Shown here in pieces: positions 10,558 through 19,015 of a DNA stretch of 64,000 bases. A model generated the notes under the pieces. The model was not told where the DNA came from, did not search any database, and was given only the letters and a program-made list of their open reading frames with translations. This DNA is from Agrilutibacter niabensis (GTDB lineage: Bacteria > Pseudomonadota > Gammaproteobacteria > Xanthomonadales > Xanthomonadaceae): positions 1,674,001 through 1,738,000 of the forward strand of contig NZ_JBHSNJ010000012.1 of assembly GCF_042657165.1 (NCBI RefSeq), in the 5' to 3' direction. A program made the translations under genes and the position numbers. Position 1 is the first letter of the stretch. Every line of letters begins with the position of its first letter.

Positions 10558-11241
10558 TCACTTGACGCTGACCAGCTTGATCTCGAACTGCACTGCCACG
10601 TTCGGCGGGAAACGGTTGGCCGGGTTGTTGCCCATGTACTTGTCGGCGGGAAGAGTGACTTCCCACTTCGAGCCGGCCGGCATCTGCTGCAGCACTTCGC
10701 GCATCGCCGGGATCTCGATCGCGCTGACCTTCATACCCGGAACCTTGCCAGCGGGAACCGCCTGCTGCGGACGCTCGCCGAACGGATACGGCCCGCCGAC
10801 TTCCAACTCCACGGTGCTCGCCATGGAAGGCTTGGCGCCGCTGCCGGTTTCGATCACCCGGTACTGCACGCCGCTCGGCAGGCTCTTCACGCCGGACTTG
10901 GCCTTGTTCTGCGCGATGAAGCCGTCGCTCTTGGTCTTGTTGGTGGCGGCGACCTTGTCCCACTCGGCCTTGGCCTTTTCGGCCTGGCGCTTCTGCATGT
11001 TCTGCACGGCCGTGCGCAGCTGGTCGACCGGCACCGACGGCTGCTTCTTCGCGTAACCGTCCTGGAGGCCCTTGATGACGGTATTGACGTCGACCTGCTC
11101 GCCGCTTTCAACGGCGTTGCGGCCCAAGTCATAGCCCAGCGCGTAGCTCAGCTTGCCTTTCTCGGTCGAAGTATCCTGCGCGACAGCGTTGCCGGCGAGG
11201 AGCAGGGCCGCGGCGGCGGCGGCGATCAAACGCAACTTCAT
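10558..11241 (-). CDS. FKBP-type prolyl isomerase, Mip/FkpA-like, divergent catalytic domain
   Basis: A secreted 227-residue protein with a signal peptide (MKLRLIAAAAAALLLAGNAVAQ). A FKBP_N-like helical dimerisation region follows (LSYALGYDLGRN, later GLQDGYAKK). The C-terminal FKBP domain keeps the late core (GSKWEVTLPADKYMG, RFPPNVAVQFEIKL). It lacks the usual YxGxLxDGxxFDSS strand and the active-site Trp: IPGW is IPAM here. It may act as a chaperone with weak or no isomerase activity. The start at 11239-11241 puts the signal peptide first. Confidence 0.82.
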   Translation of the reverse strand: MKLRLIAAAAAALLLAGNAVAQDTSTEKGKLSYALGYDLGRNAVESGEQVDVNTVIKGLQDGYAKKQPSVPVDQLRTAVQNMQKRQAEKAKAEWDKVAATNKTKSDGFIAQNKAKSGVKSLPSGVQYRVIETGSGAKPSMASTVELEVGGPYPFGERPQQAVPAGKVPGMKVSAIEIPAMREVLQQMPAGSKWEVTLPADKYMGNNPANRFPPNVAVQFEIKLVSVK

Positions 11242-11450
11242 TCGTTGAAACCTCATTATGAAAAGAAGGCGGCTTGTGCCGCCCGGCAATCTGATGCGCC
11301 CTCAGCCCAACAACTCACTGCCGGTTGACCGAAAGGGCGCGCTAGGATAACGGCGGCAGCGCTTAACCGCCACTGACGCATCCCTACGACCCCGGCGCCC
11401 GCGCGGAGTTCCCGCCCGGCCGCTCCAACTACCGACCTCCAAACCCCTCC

Positions 11451-12248
11451 ATGCCCGAAACCACCGCCTCCGACACCCCTGTCAGCACCGCCGACCATGG
11501 CGCCGTCCGCGTCATCACGGTCAACCGGCCCGACAAGCTGAATGCGCTCAATGCCGCGACCCTGGATTCCCTTCACGTGGCCTTCGACGCTGCCGCGGAC
11601 GATCCGGCCGTGCGCGTGGTCGTGCTGACCGGCGCCGGCCCGAAGGCCTTCGTCGCAGGGGCGGACATCGCGGAGATGAACGCTCTCACGCCCGTGCAGG
11701 GCCGCGACTTCTCGCTGCGCGGCACCCGCATGATGCGACGCGTGGAACGCATGCCGAAGCCGGTGATCGCGATGGTCAACGGCTTCGCCCTCGGTGGCGG
11801 ACTGGAGCTGGCGATGTGCTGCCACCTGCGTATCGCATCGGAGTCGGCGAAGGTCGGGCAACCCGAGATCAACCTCGGCCTCATCCCGGGCTTCGGCGGC
11901 ACACAGCGGTTGCTGCGACTCGCCGGGCGCGCGGCGACGCTCGAACTGTGCCTGACAGGCGCCCCCATCGATGCGGCACGCGCGCTGCAGCTGGGCATCG
12001 TCAACCGCGTCGTGCCGGCGGCCGAGCTCGAAGCCGAAACCATGAAGCTCGCCGAGCAGCTTGCCAACGCCGCACCGCTTGCGCTGCGCGGCATGATCGA
12101 CTGCATCAACATCGGCGGCGAATGCGGAATCGAAGAAGGTCTCGAATACGAATCGGTGCAGTTCGGCCTGGTCTTCTCCACGCAAGACATGCGCGAAGGG
12201 ACGGCAGCCTTCCTCGAGCGCCGGAAGCCCGAATTCAAGGGTGAATGA
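11451..12248 (+). CDS. Enoyl-CoA hydratase
   Basis: A crotonase of 265 residues expected to hydrate trans-2-enoyl-CoA in beta-oxidation. Both catalytic glutamates are present, in GGLELAMCCHLRIAS and in GQPEINLGLIPGFGG. The oxyanion-hole segments FVAGADIAEM and GFALGGGLELA are also present. This contrasts with the isomerase-like paralogue at 7907. The stop overlaps the next gene by 8 nt. Confidence 0.93.
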   Translation: MPETTASDTPVSTADHGAVRVITVNRPDKLNALNAATLDSLHVAFDAAADDPAVRVVVLTGAGPKAFVAGADIAEMNALTPVQGRDFSLRGTRMMRRVERMPKPVIAMVNGFALGGGLELAMCCHLRIASESAKVGQPEINLGLIPGFGGTQRLLRLAGRAATLELCLTGAPIDAARALQLGIVNRVVPAAELEAETMKLAEQLANAAPLALRGMIDCINIGGECGIEEGLEYESVQFGLVFSTQDMREGTAAFLERRKPEFKGE

Positions 12249-12648
12249 CGATCCACGGCTGCACATGATTGCCGCCTGCCCCTGCTGCGGTTGCACCGAG
12301 TCGCGCGGCGCCGCCGTCCATGCGATCGCAGCGGCGCTCGCAGAAGACGATTTCGATCGCGCGATCGAACTCGGCCTGCTAGAAGCCGGCCCCTGCACCG
12401 CATGCGATGCCGCGTGCCGGACCCGCGTGGCCTCCGCGCGGGACACGCGTCGGGGTGCACTGGCGGCACGTGAACGCTATCGCGCACGCCAGGCCCGCGT
12501 GCACCGGCGCATGGAGGAACGCACAGCGGCACACACTGCCACGGCGCGGGTAACGGCCGCGCCCGAGACCGCAGCTCCCCTGCCCTCCGCGGCGGCCGCA
12601 GCACTTGCACGCGCCAAGGCGCGCGCGGCCGAGCGGCGTAAACCATGA
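12241..12648 (+). CDS. Uncharacterised CxxC protein
   Basis: A 135-residue protein I do not recognise. The N-terminal half has CPCCGC (about residues 13-18) and CTACDAAC (about 52-59), which together look like a small metal site. The rest is Arg/Ala-rich helix and ends in ARAKARAAERRKP. The start is GTG, overlapping the enoyl-CoA hydratase stop by 8 nt. The 3' end overlaps nth by 4 nt (ATGA). The coupling supports that it is a real gene. Confidence 0.65.
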   Translation: MNDDPRLHMIAACPCCGCTESRGAAVHAIAAALAEDDFDRAIELGLLEAGPCTACDAACRTRVASARDTRRGALAARERYRARQARVHRRMEERTAAHTATARVTAAPETAAPLPSAAAAALARAKARAAERRKP

Positions 12649-13373
12649 GCCGTGCGACCACGAAAAAGGCGGCCAGGAAGACCGCCGCAAAGCACAAGCA
12701 GGGCAGCGCGAAGCGACTGTCTCCCCGGGAAATCGAGGAATTGTTCTCACGGCTCGCGGAACTGAATCCCGCGCCGACCACGGAACTCGAATACCGCACC
12801 CCGTACGAACTGCTCGTCGCCGTCACTCTCTCCGCGCAGGCGACCGACGTCGGCGTCAACAAGGCGACGCGCAAGCTGTTCCCGGTCGCCCATACGCCCG
12901 CGCAGATCGCCGCCCTCGGGGTCGATGGGCTGAAGCCATACATCGCCACCATCGGCCTGTTCAACACCAAAGCCGCCAACGTGGTGGCGATGGCGCAGCA
13001 ACTGCTCGAGAAGCATGGCGGTGAGGTCCCGCGCACGCGCGCGGAACTGGAGGCCCTGCCGGGAGTCGGTCGCAAGACCGCGAACGTCGTACTCAACACC
13101 GCCTTCGGCGAACCCACGATCGCCGTGGACACGCACATCTTCCGCGTGGCCAATCGCACCGGTCTGGCGCCGGGCAAGGACGTGCGCGCAGTGGAAGCGG
13201 GGCTCGAGAAAGTGATTCCCCGCCATTACCTGCAGGATGCCCACCACTGGCTGATCCTGCACGGACGCTACGTGTGCAAGGCACGCAAGCCGGATTGCCC
13301 GCATTGCGCGATCCGCGACCTGTGCCGGTTTCCGGACAAGACGCCGGGCGAGCCGGTGCCAGCGGTGCGCTGA
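12645..13373 (+). CDS. nth: Endonuclease III
   Basis: DNA glycosylase/AP lyase removing oxidised pyrimidines. The helix-hairpin-helix LPGVGRKTA places catalytic Lys144, and the catalytic Asp is D162 in AVDTHIFRV. The [4Fe-4S] ligands Cys211-x6-Cys218-x2-Cys221-x5-Cys227 are all present. There is a basic N-terminal extension of about 25 residues (KKAARKTAAKHK) beyond the usual 211-residue enzyme. ATGA overlap with the preceding gene suggests co-translation. Confidence 0.96.
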   Translation: MSRATTKKAARKTAAKHKQGSAKRLSPREIEELFSRLAELNPAPTTELEYRTPYELLVAVTLSAQATDVGVNKATRKLFPVAHTPAQIAALGVDGLKPYIATIGLFNTKAANVVAMAQQLLEKHGGEVPRTRAELEALPGVGRKTANVVLNTAFGEPTIAVDTHIFRVANRTGLAPGKDVRAVEAGLEKVIPRHYLQDAHHWLILHGRYVCKARKPDCPHCAIRDLCRFPDKTPGEPVPAVR

Positions 13374-13376
13374 CGC

Positions 13377-13394
13377 AGGTCACCAAACGGTCAC
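13377..13394 (+). promoter_or_regulatory. Candidate PHO box before the phosphate porin
   Basis: GGTCA occurs at 13378-13382 and again at 13389-13393, the 11-bp phase of PhoB direct repeats (consensus CTGTCAT-N4-CTGTCAT). It is about 95 bp before the porin start. A second, poorer candidate starts with TTGTCAC at 13415. Confidence 0.5.
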
Positions 13395-13486
13395 CGCATC
13401 GAAATAAGTCAGGGTTGTCACATTTACGCAATCTTTACTACTTAGCCTGCGCGGGTCCTCTCCAACCCGCCCTAAGGGCTAATCCC

Positions 13487-14647
13487 ATGAAACTCTCTCG
13501 CAGCACCCTGTCCGTCGCCTTGCTGGCCGCCCTCGTTGCGCCGGCTGCCCACGCCGAAGTCGCACTCGACGTCATCGGCGGTTCGGAAGTCTCGTTCGAA
13601 GGCCTGGTGCAGGCCGACTTCTACGATTTCGACGTCGACACCATCGATTACGGCGCCGACTCGGCCACCGATCTCGACGGCCAGGAATACATGCAGGAAC
13701 TGCGCCGCGCCGAACTGGTGCTCAAGGGCAAGGGCCCGGGCAACTTCGAGTGGGTCCTGGGCTACGACGCCAAGGACGACAAGTTCCTCGACGCCAACGT
13801 CAAGTACAAGTTCGGCAACAACGCCAACCACTACCTGCAGGTCGGCCAGTTCAAGCAGCCGGGCGCGACGATGGAGGAACTGTCGTCGACCAAGAACAAC
13901 GACTTCATCTCCAAGTCGTCGATCACCAACTCGCTGGGCACTCCGCGCCGCGTCGGCATCCAGTACAACTTCGGTGACGCCAACTGGGGCCTGACCGGCA
14001 GCTACTTCGGCCGCGAACTGACCCGCAACCGCGAGCATGGCAGCGGCTACGCCATGCGCGGCTACTGGGCCCCGATCAGCGAGGCCGGCAGCATCCTGCA
14101 TTTGGGCGCCTCCTATGTCGACAAGGACACCGACGCCGACACCCTGCGCCTGCGTGCGCGCCCGATGGCCGACATGGTCGGCACCCGCTTCGTCGACACC
14201 GGCAACATGCGCAACACCGACCGCGCCAGCACGCTCGGCGTCGAAGGCCTGTGGATCCACGGCCCGTTCAAGCTGCAGGCCGAGTACATGGACATCGACG
14301 TCCAGCGCTACGGCGGCTCCGACGACTTCAGCGGCGACGGCTTCTACGTGTCGGGCCTGTGGAACGTCACCGGTGAGACCTGGGGCTACAAGGCCGGCAC
14401 CCCGGTCACCAACCTGCCGGACGAGCCGGGCCTGGGCATGTGGCAGCTGGGCCTGCGCTACGACACGATCGACCTGACCGACGGCGCCGTCGTCGGCGGC
14501 GAGATGGACAGCATCACCGCTGGCGTCAACTGGTACTGGCGTTCGAACTTCAAGTTCATGCTGGACTACGTGATGGTCGACCAGGAAAAGGGTGCGGTCG
14601 AAGACAACCCGAACGTGATCGAAGCCCGCATGCAGTTCTACTGGTAA
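13487..14647 (+). CDS. Phosphate-selective porin, OprO/OprP family
   Basis: Outer-membrane beta-barrel predicted to admit phosphate or polyphosphate. The 386-residue product starts with a signal peptide (MKLSRSTLSVALLAALVAPAAHA). It has alternating amphipathic strands and ends in the aromatic ARMQFYW, ideal for BAM recognition. The N-terminal EGLVQADFYDFDVD matches the family. The start at 13487 was chosen for the signal peptide; the frame is open further upstream into nth. It is followed by its own terminator and by pst genes, consistent with Pho control. Confidence 0.9.
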   Translation: MKLSRSTLSVALLAALVAPAAHAEVALDVIGGSEVSFEGLVQADFYDFDVDTIDYGADSATDLDGQEYMQELRRAELVLKGKGPGNFEWVLGYDAKDDKFLDANVKYKFGNNANHYLQVGQFKQPGATMEELSSTKNNDFISKSSITNSLGTPRRVGIQYNFGDANWGLTGSYFGRELTRNREHGSGYAMRGYWAPISEAGSILHLGASYVDKDTDADTLRLRARPMADMVGTRFVDTGNMRNTDRASTLGVEGLWIHGPFKLQAEYMDIDVQRYGGSDDFSGDGFYVSGLWNVTGETWGYKAGTPVTNLPDEPGLGMWQLGLRYDTIDLTDGAVVGGEMDSITAGVNWYWRSNFKFMLDYVMVDQEKGAVEDNPNVIEARMQFYW

Positions 14648-14672
14648 GGCAATTCTCTCCCCTGCAAGGTTT

Positions 14673-14703
14673 GGGGCGCGGCTGCAGCCGCGCCCCTTTT
14701 TGT
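14673..14703 (+). terminator. Terminator after the phosphate porin
   Basis: A perfect 24-bp palindrome (12-bp arms, GGGGCGCGGCTG) is followed directly by T5. Confidence 0.92.
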
Positions 14704-14750
14704 TGTGGCGTACCGGCCTGGGCGACTGAACGGACGCCATCACGGCGGCG

Positions 14751-14768
14751 CTGTCACCCAACTGCAAC
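14751..14768 (+). promoter_or_regulatory. PHO box before the first pstS
   Basis: CTGTCAC at 14751-14757 and CTGCAAC at 14762-14768 are two heptamers with 4-bp spacing (11-bp phase), close to the PhoB consensus. They lie about 85 bp before the start codon. Confidence 0.7.
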
Positions 14769-14853
14769 ACTCGTGACGCCCTGTTGTCATCGAACCGTTA
14801 TGGAATGCGCACGGTACGGGCCGGAGCCCGTCATTTCTCTCCAGGAGCCTTCC

Positions 14854-15873
14854 GTGATCAAGTCCCTCAAGTTCCGCGTCGCCGCGCTGGCCGTCGCCAC
14901 CACGTTCGCCGCGAATGCCTTCGCCGCCGACGTCACCGGCGCCGGCGCGTCGTTCGTCTATCCCATCATGTCGAAGTGGTCGTCCGAGTACGCCAAGACC
15001 ACCGGCAAGAAGGTCAACTACCAGTCGATCGGTTCGGGCGGCGGCATCGCCCAGATCAAGGCAGCGACGGTGGACTTCGGTTCGTCGGACGCCCCGCTCA
15101 AGCCGGAAGAGCTGGCCAAGTTCGGCCTCGCCCAGTTCCCCTCCGTGATCGGCGGCGTGGTGCCGGTGATCAACGTCCCGGGCGTGGCCTCGGGCGCCAT
15201 GAAGCTCGACGGCGAGACTCTCGCCAACATCTTCCTCGGCAAGATCACCAAGTGGAACGACCCGGCGATCGTCGCCCTCAACAGCGGCGTGCAGTTGCCC
15301 GACAGCAAGATCACCGTAGTGCACCGCTCGGACGGCTCGGGCACCACCTTCAACTTCGTCAACTACCTGTCCAAGGTCAGCCCGGAGTGGAAGACCAACG
15401 TGGGCGAAGGCACCGCCGTGAAGTGGCCGACCGGCATCGGCGGCAAGGGCAACGAAGGCGTCGCCGCCTACGTCAAGCAGATCAAGGGCGGCATCGGCTA
15501 CGTCGAACTGTCCTACGCACTGCAGAACAAGATGGCCTACTCGCGCCTGAAGAATGCCGCGGGCAACTTCGTCAATCCGAGCGACGACACCTTCCAGGCC
15601 GCCGCTGCCAACGCCGACTGGGCCAGCGCCAAGGACTTCTACCTGGTGATGACGAATGCGCCGGGCGAGAAGTCCTGGCCGATCACCGCCACCAACTTCA
15701 TCCTGATGTACAAGCAGCCGAAGAACGCCGCCGGCGCCAAGAACGCCAAGGATTTCTTCAGCTGGGCCTATGCCAACGGCGACACCCAGGCCAAGGCCCT
15801 CGATTACGTCCCGCTGCCGGACGCCCTGGTCAAGCAGATCGAGGCCTACTGGGCACAGAACCTGAAGTTCTGA
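14854..15873 (+). CDS. pstS: Phosphate-binding periplasmic protein PstS (secreted form)
   Basis: High-affinity phosphate-binding protein feeding PstCA. The start is GTG at 14854 with GGAG six bases upstream. This gives a signal peptide ending ANAFA and a mature N-terminus ADVTGAGASFVYP. Phosphate-site motifs are present: GAGASF, SIGSGGGIAQIKA, FGSSDAP and RSDGSGTTFNFVNYL. Length is 339 residues. It has no lipobox and is closely similar to the lipoprotein paralogue that follows. It ends in its own terminator, so it can be made in excess over the permease. Confidence 0.95.
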   Translation: MIKSLKFRVAALAVATTFAANAFAADVTGAGASFVYPIMSKWSSEYAKTTGKKVNYQSIGSGGGIAQIKAATVDFGSSDAPLKPEELAKFGLAQFPSVIGGVVPVINVPGVASGAMKLDGETLANIFLGKITKWNDPAIVALNSGVQLPDSKITVVHRSDGSGTTFNFVNYLSKVSPEWKTNVGEGTAVKWPTGIGGKGNEGVAAYVKQIKGGIGYVELSYALQNKMAYSRLKNAAGNFVNPSDDTFQAAAANADWASAKDFYLVMTNAPGEKSWPITATNFILMYKQPKNAAGAKNAKDFFSWAYANGDTQAKALDYVPLPDALVKQIEAYWAQNLKF

Positions 15874-15890
15874 TCCACGCCGATCGCGTG

Positions 15891-15917
15891 AAAAGCGGGC
15901 CTTCGGGCCCGCTTTTT
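15891..15917 (+). terminator. Terminator after the first pstS
   Basis: GCGGGCC pairs with GGCCCGC around a TTCG loop, with AAAA before and T5 after the stem. Confidence 0.93.
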
Positions 15918-15955
15918 CGTTCAGGCCGGCACGATGACAGCGGGATTACAGCCAT

Positions 15956-15984
15956 ATGTCATTCCCCTGTAACAAAAACATCAT
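15956..15984 (+). promoter_or_regulatory. Triple PHO repeat before the lipoprotein pstS operon
   Basis: Three heptamers in strict 11-bp phase: ATGTCAT (15956-15962), CTGTAAC (15967-15973) and ACATCAT (15978-15984), separated by 4-bp AT/C spacers. It is the best PhoB-site candidate in the window and lies just before the operon that encodes the transporter. Confidence 0.75.
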
Positions 15985-16032
15985 TTCATAGCGGCGCCAG
16001 CTGGCCCCGGTCAGCGCATCTGGAGTCGTGCC

Positions 16033-17106
16033 ATGAAATCCCCCGCCCGCCTCGCCCTACTCGGCCTCGCCGCCGCGCTGGTCCTCGCTGGCTGCTCGCA
16101 GGGCGGCCCGTCGGCGGACAAGACCACTCCCGGCAGTGCCGGGGCCGACGGGACGGCCACCGCGGAAATCACCGGCGCGGGCGCCAGCTTCGTCTATCCC
16201 CTGTTGTCGAAGTGGTCATCCGACTACCACAAGGCCACGGGCGCGAAGGTCAACTACCAGTCGATCGGCTCGGGCGGCGGCATCGCCCAGATCAAGGCAG
16301 GCACGGTCGACTTCGGCTCGTCCGACAAACCGCTGACGCCGGAGGAACTGGCGGCCGCGGGCCTCGGCCAGTTCCCGTCCGCGATCGGCGGCGTGGTGCC
16401 AGTGGTGCATGTCCAGGGCATCGAAGCCGGCAAGCTGCGCCTCACCGGCACGCTGCTGGCCGACATCTACCTGGGCAGGGTCACCAGGTGGAACGACGCC
16501 GCGATCACCGCGGTGAATCCAGGCGTGACGTTGCCGGCCACCAAGATCAGCGTCGTGCACCGCTCCGATGGTTCGGGCACCACCTTCAACCTTGCCAACT
16601 ACCTGTCCAAGGTCAGCCCGGAGTGGAAGGCCAGGGTCGGCGAAGGCACGACGGTCAACTGGCCGTCGGGCATCGGCGGGAAGGGCAACGAAGGCGTCGC
16701 CGCCTACGTGCAGCAGATCGAGGGCTCGATCGGTTACGTGGAACTCGCCTACGCACTGCAAAACCGGATGAGCTATGCCGCGATGCAGAACGCCGCGGGC
16801 CAGTTCGTGCTGCCTTCGGCCGAAACCTTCTCGGCGGCCGCTGCCAGCGCCGACTGGAAGAACGCCAAGGACTTCCACCTGGTGATGACCAATGCACCCG
16901 GCGCGAACGCATGGCCGATCACCGCGACCAACTTCATCCTGATGCACAAGCAGCCGCGCGATGCCAAGCGCAGTGCAGACGCGCTCACGTTCTTCAAGTG
17001 GGCATTCGAGACCGGCCAGCCGCAGGCCCAGTCGCTGGACTACGTGCCGCTGCCGGCTGAACTCGTGGCGCAGATCGAGAAGTACTGGGCCCAGGAATTC
17101 AAATGA
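16033..17106 (+). CDS. pstS: Phosphate-binding lipoprotein PstS paralogue
   Basis: Second PstS of 357 residues. The signal peptide ends in the lipobox LAGC (Cys21), so the protein should be lipid-anchored. A Gly/Ser/Ala/Thr linker of about 25 residues precedes the binding domain. The binding motifs GAGASFVYP, SIGSGGGIAQIKAG, FGSSDKP and RSDGSGTTFNLANYL are intact. It is the first gene of pstS-pstC-pstA-pstB. The tandem soluble and anchored copies look like an old duplication. Sorting to inner or outer membrane cannot be settled here. Confidence 0.94.
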   Translation: MKSPARLALLGLAAALVLAGCSQGGPSADKTTPGSAGADGTATAEITGAGASFVYPLLSKWSSDYHKATGAKVNYQSIGSGGGIAQIKAGTVDFGSSDKPLTPEELAAAGLGQFPSAIGGVVPVVHVQGIEAGKLRLTGTLLADIYLGRVTRWNDAAITAVNPGVTLPATKISVVHRSDGSGTTFNLANYLSKVSPEWKARVGEGTTVNWPSGIGGKGNEGVAAYVQQIEGSIGYVELAYALQNRMSYAAMQNAAGQFVLPSAETFSAAAASADWKNAKDFHLVMTNAPGANAWPITATNFILMHKQPRDAKRSADALTFFKWAFETGQPQAQSLDYVPLPAELVAQIEKYWAQEFK

Positions 17107-17158
17107 CGCAGACGCCAAGCAACCACGACCACTACGCCTCCAGCCATACGCGGACCCG

Positions 17159-18127
17159 ATGAACACCACCGCCCTGCCCATCACCACCAACAGCAGCCTC
17201 GACGTCGCCGACGCGCGCAACGACAAGCTGTTCCGCTGGGTGCTGACCGGCACTGCACTGTTCGTGCTGGTCGCGCTCGCCGGCGCCGCCCTGTCCATGC
17301 TCTGGGGCGGCCGCCAGGCGCTGCAGGTGCAGGGCCTGAGCTTCTTCTTCTCCTCCGACTGGAATCCGGTCGAAGACAAGTACGGCGCACTGGTGCCGAT
17401 CTACGGCACGGTCGTCACGGCCATCATCGCCATGGTCATCGCGGTGCCGGTTAGCTTCGGCATCGCCTTCTTCCTTACCGAAGTGGCGCCGCGCTGGCTG
17501 CGCGGCCCGGTGAGCTCGGCGATCGAACTGCTCGCCGGCGTGCCCTCGATCATCTACGGCATGTGGGGCTTCTTCATCCTGATGCCGGTGATGCGCGAAA
17601 GCATCGTGCCCTGGCTCAACGACCATGTCGGTACGTGGCCGGTGGTGGGACCGCTGTTCCAGGGCCCGCCGATCGGCGCCGGCATGCTGACCTCGGGCAT
17701 CGTGCTGTCGATCATGGTGATTCCCTTCATTTCCTCGGTGATGCGTGAGGTGTTCCTTACCGTGCCCACGCGCCTGAAGGAATCCGCCTACGCGCTGGGT
17801 TCGACCAAGTGGGAAGTCAGCTGGGACATCGTCCTGCCCTACACCCGCTCGGCCGTGATCGGCGGCGTGTTCCTGGGGCTGGGCCGTGCCCTGGGCGAAA
17901 CCATGGCCGTGGCCTTCGTGATCGGCAACAGCGTCGGCTTCACCAAGTCCCTGCTCGAACCGAGCACCACGATCGCGGCACTGATCGCCAACGACTTCGG
18001 CGAAGCCACCGAGACCTATCGCTCCGCGCTGCTCCTGCTCGGTTTCGTGCTCTTCATCGTCACCTTCGTGGTCCTGGCCATCGCCCGCCTGATGCTGATG
18101 CAGCTGTCCCGCAAGGAGGGCAACTGA
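17159..18127 (+). CDS. pstC: Phosphate ABC transporter permease PstC
   Basis: Inner-membrane permease of the Pst transporter. The 322-residue product has about six membrane helices. The ABC-permease EAA loop is ESAYALGSTKWEVSWDIVLP, and the ending LGRALGETMAVAFVIGN is typical of PstC. The start at 17159 gives a short cytoplasmic tail before the first helix. The upstream open frame overlaps pstS and was not used. TGATG overlap couples it to pstA. Confidence 0.95.
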   Translation: MNTTALPITTNSSLDVADARNDKLFRWVLTGTALFVLVALAGAALSMLWGGRQALQVQGLSFFFSSDWNPVEDKYGALVPIYGTVVTAIIAMVIAVPVSFGIAFFLTEVAPRWLRGPVSSAIELLAGVPSIIYGMWGFFILMPVMRESIVPWLNDHVGTWPVVGPLFQGPPIGAGMLTSGIVLSIMVIPFISSVMREVFLTVPTRLKESAYALGSTKWEVSWDIVLPYTRSAVIGGVFLGLGRALGETMAVAFVIGNSVGFTKSLLEPSTTIAALIANDFGEATETYRSALLLLGFVLFIVTFVVLAIARLMLMQLSRKEGN

Positions 18128-19008
18128 TGGGCGCCTCCGCAAGGCAGCTGCGCACTGCCGACGCGCTGTACCTGCGCCGCCGCATCGCCAACGGCGTGGC
18201 CATCGCGCTTGCCACCGTGGCCGCGCTGTTCGGCCTGTTCTTCCTGGGCTGGATCCTGTGGACGTTGATCTCCAAGGGCATCGGTGGCGTCAACCTGGCG
18301 CTGTTCACCCAGAATCAGCCGCCGCCGCTGGAAGAAGGCGGCCTGAAGAACGCCTTCTTCGGCAGCGTGGTGATGTGCGGACTGGGCATCCTCATCGGGA
18401 CGCCGCTGGGCATCGCCGCGGGCACCTGGCTGGCCGAATACGGCAACAACCGCAAGCTCGGCACCGTCGTGCGTTTCGTCAACGACATCCTGCTGTCCGC
18501 GCCCTCGATCGTGCTGGGCCTGTTCGTCTACGCGGTGTTCGTGATGCAGACCGGCGGCAAGTTCTCGGCGCTGGCCGGCTCGATCGCCCTCGCCTTCATC
18601 GTGCTGCCGGTGGTCGTGCGTACCACCGACGAGATGCTGCGACTGGTGCCGGCGCAGATGCGCGAAGCCGCGCTGTCGCTGGGCGTGCCGCAATGGAAGG
18701 TGACCGTGCAGGTGCTGTATCGCAGCGCCTCTGCCGGCATCGTCACCGGCATCCTGCTGGCGCTCGCCCGCATCTCCGGCGAGACCGCGCCGCTGCTGTT
18801 CACCGCGTTCGGCAACGAGTTCTGGAGCACCGACCTGAGCGGCGCGATGGCGGCGGTGCCGCTGGTGATGTTCAAGTTCGCCGGCAGCGGCTTCTCCAAC
18901 TGGGAAGCGATCGCCTGGGCGGGCGCGCTGGTGCTCACCTTCTTCGTATTGCTGGTGAGCCTGTTCGCCCGTACGTTCCTGCTGCGCAACAAGATCACGC
19001 ATGACTGA
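18127..19008 (+). CDS. pstA: Phosphate ABC transporter permease PstA
   Basis: Partner permease of PstC, 293 residues with about six helices. The EAA loop REAALSLGVPQWKVTVQVLY and the following ARISGETAPLLFTAFGN are PstA signatures. The start codon overlaps the pstC stop by one base (TGATG), which fixes the start. The C-terminus ends LLRNKITHD just before pstB. Confidence 0.95.
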   Translation: MGASARQLRTADALYLRRRIANGVAIALATVAALFGLFFLGWILWTLISKGIGGVNLALFTQNQPPPLEEGGLKNAFFGSVVMCGLGILIGTPLGIAAGTWLAEYGNNRKLGTVVRFVNDILLSAPSIVLGLFVYAVFVMQTGGKFSALAGSIALAFIVLPVVVRTTDEMLRLVPAQMREAALSLGVPQWKVTVQVLYRSASAGIVTGILLALARISGETAPLLFTAFGNEFWSTDLSGAMAAVPLVMFKFAGSGFSNWEAIAWAGALVLTFFVLLVSLFARTFLLRNKITHD

Positions 19009-19015
19009 GGCATCC

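Noticed and set aside
13415..13432. TTGTCAC followed by ACGCAAT as an alternative PHO box of the porin
   Set aside because: The second heptamer matches the consensus poorly; the GGTCA pair at 13378 and 13389 is better. TTGTCA may instead be a -35 element.
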